Shown here piece after piece: positions 17,488 to 25,960 of a stretch of DNA of 64,000 nt. The DNA lies in the NCBI GenBank assembly GCA_022826925.1, contig JAJDTX010000150.1, forward strand, positions 80,392-144,391. The letters are read 5' to 3'. Source of the DNA: Bryobacterales bacterium (lineage in GTDB: Bacteria; Acidobacteriota; Terriglobia; Bryobacterales; UBA6623). The position numbers were made by a program, and so were the translations under genes. The notes under the pieces were generated by a model. It was not told the origin of the DNA. It worked only from the letters and a program-made list of their open reading frames with translations, and did not search any database. Numbering within the stretch: the stretch's first letter is position 1; the number at the start of each line of letters is the position of its first letter.

Positions 17488-18267
17488 TCAGGCCCTGCGC
17501 CGCGCTGCGAACACTAGCCAGATCCCCGCGGCGCAGAGACCGAGCGCCACCAGCTGCGTGGTGCTCACCGTCCCGCCTACCAGCGCCGGCCGGGCACCAT
17601 CGGCGCGAAAGGGCTCCACAACGAAGCGAAACGAGGAGTACAGGGCCAGGTAGGCGCCGAGGATCGCTCCGGTCGCGTGCGGCTGCAAGAAGCGCCACAA
17701 CAGGAACGCGCCGATCAGCGCAGTGCCGAAAGCCTCGTAGAGCTGTGTCGGATGCAGCGACACGTGCAGCGGCACGCCCGTAAAATCGTGGGCGATCGGG
17801 TTGGTAAACGTTACCGCCCACGCCACGTGGGTCTCCCGGCCCCAGCAGCAGCCGGCGGCGAAGCACCCCATCCGGCCGATGGCGTGCCCGAAAGCCAAGC
17901 CCGGCACCATCAGGTCCGCCGTGGCAAGCCAGGGCAAGCCGTGCCTGCGGGTATACCAATACGCCACGCCGATGGCCGTTATCAGGCCGCCGTAGAACAC
18001 CCCCCCTGAGCGCAAGGCGGACAGCGAGAACAGTCTGCCCCAGTCGGAGGCGTAGTAGCTCCAGCTGTTCGCGACCAGGAAGAGCTTGGCGCCGACGATC
18101 GCCGAAAGCAGCAGAACGATCCCGAGACTCGTGATGCGCTCGGGGTCGATCGAGGTCCGCTTCGCCAGCCGCGCGGATAGCGAAATGCCGGCCAAGAAGC
18201 CGGCGGCGATCAGCAGGCCATATGTCGGCACCGAGAACGAGCCGATCTCGAGCAGCCTGGGAAACAT
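17488..18267 (-). CDS. lgt: Prolipoprotein diacylglyceryl transferase
   Basis: A protein of 259 aa with about seven membrane helices. It transfers diacylglycerol from phosphatidylglycerol to the lipobox cysteine of prolipoproteins. The Lgt signature is GHAIGRMGCFAAGCCWGRETH at about residue 125, in the Cys-rich variant, and HPTQLYEAFGTALIG lies near 185. It lies 14 nt downstream of lspA on the same strand, an arrangement that unites two consecutive steps of lipoprotein maturation. Confidence 0.95.
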   Translation of the reverse strand: MFPRLLEIGSFSVPTYGLLIAAGFLAGISLSARLAKRTSIDPERITSLGIVLLLSAIVGAKLFLVANSWSYYASDWGRLFSLSALRSGGVFYGGLITAIGVAYWYTRRHGLPWLATADLMVPGLAFGHAIGRMGCFAAGCCWGRETHVAWAVTFTNPIAHDFTGVPLHVSLHPTQLYEAFGTALIGAFLLWRFLQPHATGAILGAYLALYSSFRFVVEPFRADGARPALVGGTVSTTQLVALGLCAAGIWLVFAARRRA

Positions 18268-18281
18268 GGTCAGCAGCTGGC

Positions 18282-18827
18282 CTAGCCTTCGGCGGCGGAC
18301 TCGCGACCCGGCCTGCGGAAAGAGTCCAGCAGCAGCAGCCCGACTCCGACCGTGATCGCCGAATCGGCCACGTTAAACGCCGGCCAGTGGTAGGTCCCGA
18401 CGAAGAAGTCCAAGAAGTCGGTCACATAGCCTTGCCACCAGCGCTCGTACAGGTTGCCGGCCGCTCCGGCCAGAATCAAAGGAAAGGCGCAGCGGTTCAT
18501 GCCCGAAGCCTGGCCCGTCTGCCGGAACAGCGCCAAGACTACAACGACCCCTGCCAGCGCCAAGGCCGGAAGAGCCCAGTCGCGGAACCAAGCCGGCGCG
18601 TCCGCGAACAGGCCGAATGCGATTCCCACGTTGCGCACATGCACGAGGTTGAAGAAGCCGTCCAATATCGGCACGGACTCCCCGTGCGCCAACGCCTCCG
18701 CTACCAAGGCCTTGGTATACAGGTCCAGGCCCAAGATCGCGCAACCGAGGGCAGCGAGCGCCGAGTTGGAACCGGCCAGCGCGGCGCAGCAGCGGCCACT
18801 CCGCCCCGCGGCAGCAGACCCGTCCAT
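18282..18827 (-). CDS. lspA: Lipoprotein signal peptidase (signal peptidase II)
   Basis: A protein of 181 aa with four predicted membrane helices. It cleaves signal peptides from lipid-modified prolipoproteins. The two catalytic Asp residues are in VTDFLDFF and in FNVADSAI (about residues 139-158). The preceding block reads GNLYERWW where most homologues have GNxxDR. The N-terminus before ALAALGCAILGLDLYTK is about 20 residues longer than needed, so a later start is possible. A TAGACT hexamer lies 30 nt upstream and GGAGG-like bases lie between. Confidence 0.92.
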   Translation of the reverse strand: MDGSAAAGRSGRCCAALAGSNSALAALGCAILGLDLYTKALVAEALAHGESVPILDGFFNLVHVRNVGIAFGLFADAPAWFRDWALPALALAGVVVVLALFRQTGQASGMNRCAFPLILAGAAGNLYERWWQGYVTDFLDFFVGTYHWPAFNVADSAITVGVGLLLLDSFRRPGRESAAEG

Positions 18828-18856
18828 TGGACCTACGCTCGCGCCTCCACCAGTTC

Positions 18857-18862
18857 AGTCTA
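18857..18862 (-). promoter_or_regulatory. -10-like TAGACT of lspA-lgt
   Basis: On the minus strand TAGACT lies 29 nt before the lspA ATG, with a GTGGAGG-type ribosome binding site between them. The same hexamer is used before several other genes here. Confidence 0.4.
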
Positions 18863-18965
18863 CATGACCCGCCCCGCGCCATCGCATCGCCTTGGGGGCG
18901 GCCCCCCTGCCAGCCCTCGGCACCCGGCCAATCGCGGGCTCGAGCGCGGCTTCCGCCGTGCTACC

Positions 18966-19319
18966 ATGAGCGCAGGATCTGGCGCAATGTCCGCATTGGC
19001 CCAGAAGTCGTGCGTCCCCTGCACCGGCGGCGTGCCGCCTGTCGAAGGCGAGGAGCTGGCTCGGCTCAGCGCCGAGGTCGCGGACTGGAGCGTGATTGAC
19101 GGGCACCACTTGGAGCGCGAGTTCGGCTTTCCCAATTTCCAGCAGGCCCTGGACTTTACCAACGCCATCGGGGAGGTGGCGGAGAGCGAGGGGCACCACC
19201 CCGACATCTTTCTCACTTGGGGCAAAGTCGGGGTCAAGATCTGGACCCACAAGATCGACGGCCTGACCGAATCAGATTTCGTGCTGGCGGCGAAGATCGA
19301 CAGCTTGCGAGACTCGTAA
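18966..19319 (+). CDS. 4a-hydroxytetrahydrobiopterin dehydratase (PCD/DCoH family)
   Basis: A protein of 117 aa. It dehydrates 4a-carbinolamine pterins formed by aromatic amino acid hydroxylases. The active-site signature EGHHPDIFLTWGKVGVKIWTH is present at about residues 76-96, with the preceding FGFPNFQQALDFTNAIGEVAE helix. The family length is about 100 aa, so the ATG at 18987 may be the true start. No phenylalanine hydroxylase is in the window, so it may serve another pterin role. Confidence 0.9.
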   Translation: MSAGSGAMSALAQKSCVPCTGGVPPVEGEELARLSAEVADWSVIDGHHLEREFGFPNFQQALDFTNAIGEVAESEGHHPDIFLTWGKVGVKIWTHKIDGLTESDFVLAAKIDSLRDS

Positions 19320-19376
19320 GGGCGCTCGGGCGGCGGCACCGCCAGCGACATGTTCATGAGGCAGAGGACGGACATC

Positions 19377-20951
19377 ATGAAAGTCGTCCGTTCGGTACTG
19401 CTGATGACGGCCGTGGTCGCCGTCTGCGCCGTCCTAGGCGGGCTCTACGGCTTGCGCATCGGCACCAACGGCAATTTCATCCAGATGGCGCCGATCAATG
19501 GCCAGCTGCACCTGGCACGGCAGGCGACACGTTTGATCGAGCAGCGTTTCGTCGACGAAGTGCAGTGGGACAACGCGATCTATGAAGGGGCGATCCCGGG
19601 CATGCTCGGCACCCTAGACCCGCATTCAACCTTCCTCGACACCGAGAACTTCCTTGCCATGCGCGAGCAAGAGCGCGGAAGCTATGCGGGCGTCGGCGTA
19701 CAGATCATCAATTTCGGAAACAAGACCGTCATCGACTTCCCATTCCCCGAGACGCCGGCATTCGAGGCCGGCATCCGGCCGGGCGACGCGATCGAGATGG
19801 TCAACGGCAGCCCGGTGAGCCGGCTGCCAGTCGAGGAAGTTGCGAGCCGACTCAAAGGGCCTGCCGGGACGCCTGTCGGCCTCAGCCTGTCGCGGGAGGG
19901 CCTAGACCGGTGGATCGACGTCGAGCTCGTGCGGCACGTGATCCCGCGGCCGACGATTCCCACCCGCCTGCTGTTCGAAGACGGCACCGCCTACCTCCAC
20001 TTGACCAGCTTCGGGGAGAGGACTCCCGACGAGCTGGAAGAGGCCTTGGATCAAATGGAGAGCCAGGGCATGACCGGACTGGTCCTGGACCTGCGGGGCA
20101 ACAAGGGCGGCTTGCTTTCGGCCGGCGTCAGGGTCGCCAGCCACTTCTTGGAGCCCGGGCAAAGCGTCGTCTCCCATCGCGGCCGAGCGTCGCCGGAGCG
20201 CCACTACCGTGCAAAGTCGGAGAACCCCGATCTCGACTATCCGATCGTGGTGCTCGTGAACTGCGGGTCCGCTTCCGCGTCCGAGATCGTGGCCGGTGCG
20301 CTGCAGGATCACGACCGGGCTCTGATTGCCGGCAGCGGCACCTTCGGCAAGGGCTTGGTCCAATCGGTGTTCGCGCTGCCTGAGTCCACGGGAATGGTGC
20401 TAACCACGGCGCGCTACTATTCTCCGAGCGGCCGTCTGATCCAGCGTCCTTATGCCAGCATCGCCCCGAACGAGTACTTCACCGAGCCGTGCAGCGAACA
20501 GTACAGGCCGCAACAAGGCAAGGTCCGGCTCACCGACAGCGGGCGCAAGGTGTACGAGTTCGGCGGCATCGCGCCAGACGTGGAAATCGAGGGTCTGCGC
20601 AGGACCACCGTGCAACGGCTGGCGGCCCGGCACCGCGCTGTCGAGCGCTTCGTGGCGCGTCTCCGCGCCCGCGGCTACGCAATGCTCAAGGGCGAGACGC
20701 CTTCACCGGACATGTTGGGCGATCTGCTGGCGTTCATGGGGCAGCTAGGAATTCCGACCGGCCGGCAGATGTCAGCAGCGGATCGGCAGTTCCTAATGCG
20801 GTCACTCGCAACCCACCTTCACGTGTCCTATTTCGACTACGACGAAGGACAGCGCATCCGCGCCAGCTACGACCCCATCATCCTGCGCGCAAGATCGCTG
20901 CTCGCGCAAGCCGCCAGCCTGATGGACAAGAGCCGGATTCCGGTTTCCTAG
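19377..20951 (+). CDS. S41 family C-terminal processing peptidase
   Basis: A protein of 524 aa. An N-terminal signal anchor (VVRSVLLMTAVVAVCAVLGGLYG) precedes a PDZ domain (about 95-180; GVGVQIINFG, GIRPGDAIEMVNG). The tail-specific protease core follows, with catalytic Ser in CGSASASEIVAGAL and Lys in GTFGKGLVQSV. Such proteases degrade or process envelope proteins in the periplasm. The third of three in-frame ATGs (19350, 19356, 19377) was chosen because AGAGGA precedes it by about 10 nt. The stop overlaps the stop of the convergent MBL gene by 3 nt. Confidence 0.92.
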   Translation: MKVVRSVLLMTAVVAVCAVLGGLYGLRIGTNGNFIQMAPINGQLHLARQATRLIEQRFVDEVQWDNAIYEGAIPGMLGTLDPHSTFLDTENFLAMREQERGSYAGVGVQIINFGNKTVIDFPFPETPAFEAGIRPGDAIEMVNGSPVSRLPVEEVASRLKGPAGTPVGLSLSREGLDRWIDVELVRHVIPRPTIPTRLLFEDGTAYLHLTSFGERTPDELEEALDQMESQGMTGLVLDLRGNKGGLLSAGVRVASHFLEPGQSVVSHRGRASPERHYRAKSENPDLDYPIVVLVNCGSASASEIVAGALQDHDRALIAGSGTFGKGLVQSVFALPESTGMVLTTARYYSPSGRLIQRPYASIAPNEYFTEPCSEQYRPQQGKVRLTDSGRKVYEFGGIAPDVEIEGLRRTTVQRLAARHRAVERFVARLRARGYAMLKGETPSPDMLGDLLAFMGQLGIPTGRQMSAADRQFLMRSLATHLHVSYFDYDEGQRIRASYDPIILRARSLLAQAASLMDKSRIPVS

Positions 20952-21967
20952 CGCGGCTCGTAGCTCTTGCTGAATCCAGTCCGTGAATTCGTCACGGAAA
21001 ACTGGCCGTCAGGCTGCACCGAGGCCTTGATCCAGTGGGCGGCGCAGCCCTCGGTCTCACCGGTATTGGCGATGAACTCTTCACTGGCGTTGTGCTCCGC
21101 CCCGCTCTCCACCGCCCGGTGCACCTGCCACAGATCGACCAGGGACTCGGTGGACATCAACGCGCTGAAGGTCGCCGGGCTGCCTCCCTTGCGCGGGCCG
21201 TTGTTCATCACCGCCACGAGCGGCCGAATGGCTTGAATATGCGCAGGAGCGCCGGACATGTGCATTCCGTGGTGGGTGACTTGGTACAGGTCGATCTCGC
21301 CGAAGAGATTGACCGGGCAGGCGGTCTCGATTTCGTAGTTCCAGGTGAGATCTCCCAAATCGAGGAATTCGAAGTCTCCGACGCGAATCAAGAACCCAAT
21401 GCTCTTGCCATTCTCGCCCCTGTCAATACGCTTCACCGAGGCGCCGCGACAGTGTGGGTTGGGTGCCGCAGGCGATAGCGGCTCTTCCAAGAAGCGGCTG
21501 CGGGCCGCCACGAACACAAAGTCCGTGCTGGCCAAGGGCAGTCTCTGGCCGGGCTCGGCCCGGATGCGCCCGTCTCCGGCGGTGTCGACATAGCTCTGCC
21601 ACAGTTCGTCCGCTCGCTCGTTCCAGCCCACCTCGACGCTGTCGCCGTGATCGACGAAGTTGTGGATCGGCACGCGCTCGGCCAATTCAGCCACCCCTCC
21701 CGTGTGATCGCGGTGGAAGTGCGACGCGATGAAATAGTCCAATTCGAGCTTGCCCACCTCATCGCCGAGGACCTTCACGATGCGCTCGGCATCGCGTCCC
21801 TCGAAGCCCGGCCAGCCGGCGTCCATCAGGATGGTCTCGGCGTCTGGTGTCACGACCAGGGTCGCGGCCCCGCCCTCGACATCGATCCAATAGATGTCCA
21901 ACGTCGCACCCACTGCCCGCGGGCCGACCGCCGAGACTAGAAGAATCGCGAGGAACAGGGGTTTCAT
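20948..21967 (-). CDS. Exported MBL-fold metallohydrolase
   Basis: A protein of 339 aa. The signal peptide is MKPLFLAILLVSAVGPRAVG. The metallo-beta-lactamase motif HFHRDHTGG lies at about residue 80, with later metal ligands in FLDLGDLTW and QVTHHGMHMSG. The domain resembles ComEC-like or environmental hydrolases; the substrate is unknown. An in-frame start 33 nt upstream (22000) is possible but would place 11 extra residues before the signal peptide. A TATGAT hexamer sits 9 nt before the chosen ATG. Confidence 0.85.
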   Translation of the reverse strand: MKPLFLAILLVSAVGPRAVGATLDIYWIDVEGGAATLVVTPDAETILMDAGWPGFEGRDAERIVKVLGDEVGKLELDYFIASHFHRDHTGGVAELAERVPIHNFVDHGDSVEVGWNERADELWQSYVDTAGDGRIRAEPGQRLPLASTDFVFVAARSRFLEEPLSPAAPNPHCRGASVKRIDRGENGKSIGFLIRVGDFEFLDLGDLTWNYEIETACPVNLFGEIDLYQVTHHGMHMSGAPAHIQAIRPLVAVMNNGPRKGGSPATFSALMSTESLVDLWQVHRAVESGAEHNASEEFIANTGETEGCAAHWIKASVQPDGQFSVTNSRTGFSKSYEPR

Positions 21968-21976
21968 GCCCCCAAC

Positions 21977-21982
21977 ATCATA
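21977..21982 (-). promoter_or_regulatory. -10-like TATGAT of MBL gene
   Basis: On the minus strand TATGAT ends 9 nt before the ATG at 21967, again close enough for a leaderless or very short leader transcript. Confidence 0.4.
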
Positions 21983-22155
21983 GAGCCTACAAGCCCTCAC
22001 TCGGTCTCTCCCGAGTCTGCCGCGAAGCCGCGATAGCGTCGCGGAACCCTAGCGGACCGCGCTCGATGCGCACAAGCTGGTAGGATTGAGGAATCGGGTC
22101 CGCCACTCGCGCCGGACCCTCAGCGCCTTGGTCGATTGCCGCCGCCACACTGCGC

Positions 22156-22161
22156 TAGACT
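22156..22161 (+). promoter_or_regulatory. -10-like TAGACT of small cytochrome c gene
   Basis: TAGACT lies 25 nt before the ATG at 22187. A GGGAGG ribosome binding site lies between them. Confidence 0.4.
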
Positions 22162-22186
22162 GGAAGTGGGAGGTTCATGCACAAGC

Positions 22187-22513
22187 ATGTCTAGGGTAAC
22201 TCTCGCGCTTTTGAGCGCAGCGCTATTCGTTGTCGGCGGGGCTGTGGCCGACGACCAGCCTGGCGACGCCGCCAAGGGCAAGGAAGCATTCCAGCAGCGC
22301 TGTCTAGTCTGTCACTTCGAGGACAGCGCTGAGAAAAAGATCGGACCCGGCTTGGCCGGCATCAAGGAAGGCACGCTGCCGAGCGGCAAGGAGGCCACCT
22401 TGGAGAATGTCCTCGAGAACCTGAACAAGGGCGGCAACGGCATGCCCGCGTTCGAGCAGATGCTCAGCGACGAGGAGAAGAGCGATATCACAGCCTACGT
22501 CCTGAGCTTGTAG
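22187..22513 (+). CDS. Small soluble c-type cytochrome
   Basis: A protein of 108 aa. The signal peptide ([16 protein letters not shown]) is followed by a class I cytochrome domain with haem motif CLVCH at about residue 39-43. The likely axial Met is in [11 protein letters not shown], and the C-terminal helix is [15 protein letters not shown]. It is a periplasmic electron carrier. It lies upstream of the acyl carrier and FabF genes, but no functional link is evident. The ATG at 22177 is in another frame. Confidence 0.9.
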   Translation: MSRVTLALLSAALFVVGGAVADDQPGDAAKGKEAFQQRCLVCHFEDSAEKKIGPGLAGIKEGTLPSGKEATLENVLENLNKGGNGMPAFEQMLSDEEKSDITAYVLSL

Positions 22514-22610
22514 TGCGCAGCCCGATGCACGGGCGCGCAACCGCGAAGTCGTGCCGCTGGCCGCCCGAGCCCCTTTGACGGGGTTTCGGCTGCCCGCAAC
22601 AGGAGCAACT

Positions 22611-22850
22611 ATGGACATTGAGAAGAAGGTCACCGAAATCATCTGCGAGCAACTCAGCGTCGAGGAGTCGCAGGTGACTCCCGAGGCGAAATTTCAAGAG
22701 ACCCTCAACGCCGACTCGCTCGATATCGTCGAGCTGATCATGGCGTTTGAAGAGGGCTTCGATATCGAAATCCCCGACGACCAAGCCGAGGGCATCCGCA
22801 CCGTCGGCGACGCGATCAAGTACATCGAAGCGGCCACGTCGGACGAATAG
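22611..22850 (+). CDS. acpP: Acyl carrier protein
   Basis: A protein of 79 aa, acidic, at the typical ACP length. The phosphopantetheine attachment Ser is in [10 protein letters not shown] (about residue 38). It carries growing acyl chains in type II fatty acid synthesis. An AGGAG ribosome binding site precedes the ATG, which fixes the start; the open frame extends further upstream without homology. fabF follows 11 nt downstream, the classic acpP-fabF order. Confidence 0.97.
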   Translation: MDIEKKVTEIICEQLSVEESQVTPEAKFQETLNADSLDIVELIMAFEEGFDIEIPDDQAEGIRTVGDAIKYIEAATSDE

Positions 22851-22861
22851 CAGGGGCACTG

Positions 22862-24103
22862 TTGGCAAGACGAGTCGTCGTTACGGGTGTTGGCCTCGTC
22901 TCCCCCGTGGGAGTGGGCACGGAGGCTTGCTGGTCCGCGATCCTGCGCGGATGCAACGGGATCGAGCGCATCACCCACTTCGATGCCAGCGCCTACGCCT
23001 GCCAGATCGCGGGCGAGGTGAAGGGCTTCGACCCGCGGGATTTCGTGACGGCCAAGGACCTGCGCAAGATGGCGCGTTTCATCTTCTTCGCGATCGCGGC
23101 TAGTGATTTCGCGATGGGGATGGCGGGCCTGGAGATCACGCCCGCACTGTCCCCGCGCGTCGGCGTGTACGTGGGCAGCGGCATCGGCGGCTTCGACATC
23201 ATCGAGCGCGAGCACGCCAAGCTGCTCAGCGCCGGGCCGCGCCGCGTCACGCCCTTCTTTATCCCGGCCACGGTGGTCAACCTGGCCTCGGGCAACGTCT
23301 CGATTCGCTGGAACGCCAAGGGCCCGAACTCGGCCACGGCGACCGCCTGCACCAGCGGCGCACACGCGGTCGGCGACTCGTTTCGCCTGATTCAGAACGG
23401 ATACGCCGACGCGATGATCTGCGGAGGCGCGGAAGCGGCGATCACGCCGATGAGCATCGCCGGCTTCGCGGCCATGAAGGCCCTCTCGACTCGCAACGAC
23501 CATTCCGAGACAGCCAGCCGGCCATGGGATGCCGACCGCGATGGCTTCGTGGTCGGCGAAGGGGCCGGCCTGCTGGTGCTGGAAGAACTCGAATCGGCAG
23601 AGCGTCGCGGAGCTCCGATCTTGGCCGAGATGGTCGGCTACGGCATGAGCGGCGACGCGTACCACATCACTTCTCCGGCCGAGGACGGGGAGGGAGCCGA
23701 GCGCGTCATGCGTAACGCTCTAGAGGATGCGGGCGTTTCCGCCTCCGACGTCTCCTACATCAACTCTCACGGCACCTCGACGCCAGTCGGCGACGTGATC
23801 GAGTCGCGCGCGATCGAGCGGCTCTTCGGCGAGGACGCCGACAAGGTGGCGGTCAGTTCGACCAAGTCCATGACCGGGCACCTCCTCGGCGGCGCCGGCG
23901 GCCTAGAAGCCGGCTTCTCGGCGCTGGCGGTGCGCGACCAGATCGCGCCGCCAACGATCAATCTCGAGCGTCCGGGCGAGGGCTGCAATCTGGACTATGT
24001 CCAGGGCAAGGCCCGTCCGATGGAAATCGAATACGCCCTGAGCAACTCGTTCGGTTTCGGCGGCACCAACGGTGCTCTGGTCTTCCGGCGCTACAGCGGC
24101 TGA
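22862..24103 (+). CDS. fabF: Beta-ketoacyl-ACP synthase II
   Basis: A protein of 413 aa. It condenses malonyl-ACP with acyl-ACP. The catalytic Cys163 is in TATACTSGAH, His residues are in SHGTSTPVGD (about 303) and GHLLGGAGG (about 340), and KSMTG supplies the Lys. The thiolase fold begins at RRVVVTGVGLVSPVG. The start codon is TTG at 22862, with AGGGG about 8 nt before it. It is probably co-transcribed with acpP. Confidence 0.96.
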   Translation: MARRVVVTGVGLVSPVGVGTEACWSAILRGCNGIERITHFDASAYACQIAGEVKGFDPRDFVTAKDLRKMARFIFFAIAASDFAMGMAGLEITPALSPRVGVYVGSGIGGFDIIEREHAKLLSAGPRRVTPFFIPATVVNLASGNVSIRWNAKGPNSATATACTSGAHAVGDSFRLIQNGYADAMICGGAEAAITPMSIAGFAAMKALSTRNDHSETASRPWDADRDGFVVGEGAGLLVLEELESAERRGAPILAEMVGYGMSGDAYHITSPAEDGEGAERVMRNALEDAGVSASDVSYINSHGTSTPVGDVIESRAIERLFGEDADKVAVSSTKSMTGHLLGGAGGLEAGFSALAVRDQIAPPTINLERPGEGCNLDYVQGKARPMEIEYALSNSFGFGGTNGALVFRRYSG

Positions 24104-24118
24104 TCGGGCCCTGATTGC

Positions 24119-24124
24119 TAGAAT
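24119..24124 (+). promoter_or_regulatory. -10-like TAGAAT upstream of etfB
   Basis: TAGAAT lies 41 nt before the etfB ATG and 15 nt after the fabF stop. No convincing -35 is seen. Confidence 0.35.
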
Positions 24125-24165
24125 TGCTGGTTGGGCGGCCTTGAGGCCGCGCTCCCCTCTGCACC

Positions 24166-24936
24166 ATGAATATCTTTGTCTGCGTTAAGCAGGTCATGGC
24201 GCGGGACTCCGTGATCCGCCTTGACGAGGGCGCGACATGGGTGCGCGACGATGGCCTGACCTTCGAGATGAACGAGCCGGACACCTACGCGCTCGAAGAG
24301 GCGTTGCGGCTCAAGGAAAAGCACGGCGGAGAGGTCGTGGCCGTGACTGCCGGCCCGGCGCGGTCTGCCTCCACGCTGCGCGAAGCGCTCGCGAAGGGAG
24401 CCGACCGAGGCATCCACATCGAAGACGATCGCTTTGTCGAAGCCGACACTCACGCGACTGCGTCCGCGCTTGCCGCGGCGATCGGCCAGGAGCAGCACGA
24501 CCTCATCCTGACCGGCCTGCAGTCCGACGATTCGGGCTTCGGCCAGACCGGGGTGATCCTCGCCGAAAAGCTCGGCCTGCCGCATGCGACGATCATCATG
24601 GAGATTGACGCTTCGGGCTCGCAGCTGCGCTGCAAGCGCGAGCTGGAGGCTGGCTGGTTTCAGACGGTCACGTTGCCCCAGCCGGCGCTGCTGACGATCC
24701 AGAGCGGCATCAACAAAGTGCGCTACGCCACCCTGATGGGAATCAAGCGGGCCCGCAAGAAGCCGTTCCAGCGCTACACGACGGACGAACTGGGCATCGA
24801 GATCACGGCACAGCAGAACGTTCGGCGACTCTACCAGCCGCAGCAAGCGAAACAGACCGTGTTCTTGGAGGGCGGCAGCCGCGAGGTCGCCGACGAGCTC
24901 CTCAACAAGCTTCGGTTCGAGGCGCGAGTGATATGA
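24166..24936 (+). CDS. etfB: Electron transfer flavoprotein beta subunit
   Basis: A protein of 256 aa. It binds AMP and, with EtfA, takes electrons from acyl-CoA and other dehydrogenases to the quinone pool. Features are the N-terminal NIFVCVKQVMARDSVIRL, the adenine-nucleotide-binding fold with LILTGLQSDDSGFGQTG, and the loop GIKRARKKPF. The 3' end overlaps etfA by 4 nt (ATGA). No ETF-quinone oxidoreductase is in the window. Confidence 0.95.
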   Translation: MNIFVCVKQVMARDSVIRLDEGATWVRDDGLTFEMNEPDTYALEEALRLKEKHGGEVVAVTAGPARSASTLREALAKGADRGIHIEDDRFVEADTHATASALAAAIGQEQHDLILTGLQSDDSGFGQTGVILAEKLGLPHATIIMEIDASGSQLRCKRELEAGWFQTVTLPQPALLTIQSGINKVRYATLMGIKRARKKPFQRYTTDELGIEITAQQNVRRLYQPQQAKQTVFLEGGSREVADELLNKLRFEARVI

Positions 24937-25913
24937 GCATCCTACTGGTCACCGAACAGCTGGACGGCAAGTGGCACCGCATGTCGTTCGAAGCCTTGGC
25001 GGCGGCTCAAGCGGCCGCGACCGGCCTCGACTGTCCGTTGGTCGCCGCCGTCGTCGGTTCCGGGGTCGGACAGCTCGCCGCCGAACTTGCCAGCAAGCGA
25101 GTCTCGGAGGTCGTCGCGGTTGACAGTCCCGAGTTGGCTCAATATACCCCTGACGGTTTCGCGTCCGCGCTGCGCCAAGCGGTCGAACAGGTCAAGCCCC
25201 GCCTGGTTCTCTTCCCGCATACGTACCAAGTGCGCGACCTAGTCCCCAAGCTCGCCGCATCCCTCGGAGGGTGCTTCGTCAGCGATATCGTCGCCATGCG
25301 ATTCGACGGCGGCGCGCCGATCTTCGTCAGGCAGCTGTTTCAAGGCAAGCTGCACGCCGACGTGTCTGCAACCGGCGAGCCGCCGCACTTCGTGTCCGTC
25401 CAGTCGGGAGCGTACCGGGCCGACGCGGTGGCCGAGGGTCCGGCGCCAGCCCCCATTCGCGACCTCGCAGTGTCCCTGGATGCCAGCGTGATCCGGACCC
25501 AGGCGGAACCTCCGTATCAGGACGCCAAGGATGCAGTCGATCTTGGTTCGGCGCAGATTATCGTCTCGGTCGGGCGCGGCATCCAAGATCCGGACAACAT
25601 CCCGCAGGCCGAGGCCCTAGCCGAGGCGCTCGGGGGAGAGCTGGCCGCCTCCCGTCCGATCTGCGACAACGGCTGGCTGCCGCTAGAGCGCCAGATCGGC
25701 AGTTCAGGGCAGACTGTCGCGCCGAATCTCTACCTCGCACTGGGCATTTCCGGGGCGATCCAGCACGTGGTCGGCATGAAGGGCGCCAAGACGATCGTCG
25801 CGATCAACAAGGACGCCGGCGCGCCAATCTTCGAGATCGCCGACTATGGCATCGTGGCCGACCTGTTCGACGTCGTGCCGAAGCTGATCGAAGCGCTCGA
25901 AGATCCGAACTAG
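24933..25913 (+). CDS. etfA: Electron transfer flavoprotein alpha subunit
   Basis: A protein of 326 aa. The C-terminal FAD-binding half contains [41 protein letters not shown] and [23 protein letters not shown], which are diagnostic for EtfA. The N-terminal half shares the EtfB-like fold. It forms a heterodimer with EtfB and is translationally coupled to it by the ATGA overlap. A 12-nt GC-rich inverted repeat (TGCCGC/GCGGCA) follows the stop near 25924. Confidence 0.96.
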   Translation: MSILLVTEQLDGKWHRMSFEALAAAQAAATGLDCPLVAAVVGSGVGQLAAELASKRVSEVVAVDSPELAQYTPDGFASALRQAVEQVKPRLVLFPHTYQVRDLVPKLAASLGGCFVSDIVAMRFDGGAPIFVRQLFQGKLHADVSATGEPPHFVSVQSGAYRADAVAEGPAPAPIRDLAVSLDASVIRTQAEPPYQDAKDAVDLGSAQIIVSVGRGIQDPDNIPQAEALAEALGGELAASRPICDNGWLPLERQIGSSGQTVAPNLYLALGISGAIQHVVGMKGAKTIVAINKDAGAPIFEIADYGIVADLFDVVPKLIEALEDPN

Positions 25914-25960
25914 CCGGGGCGTTGCCGCAGCGCGGCGGCAGGTGAGAAGATACGGTCGGC

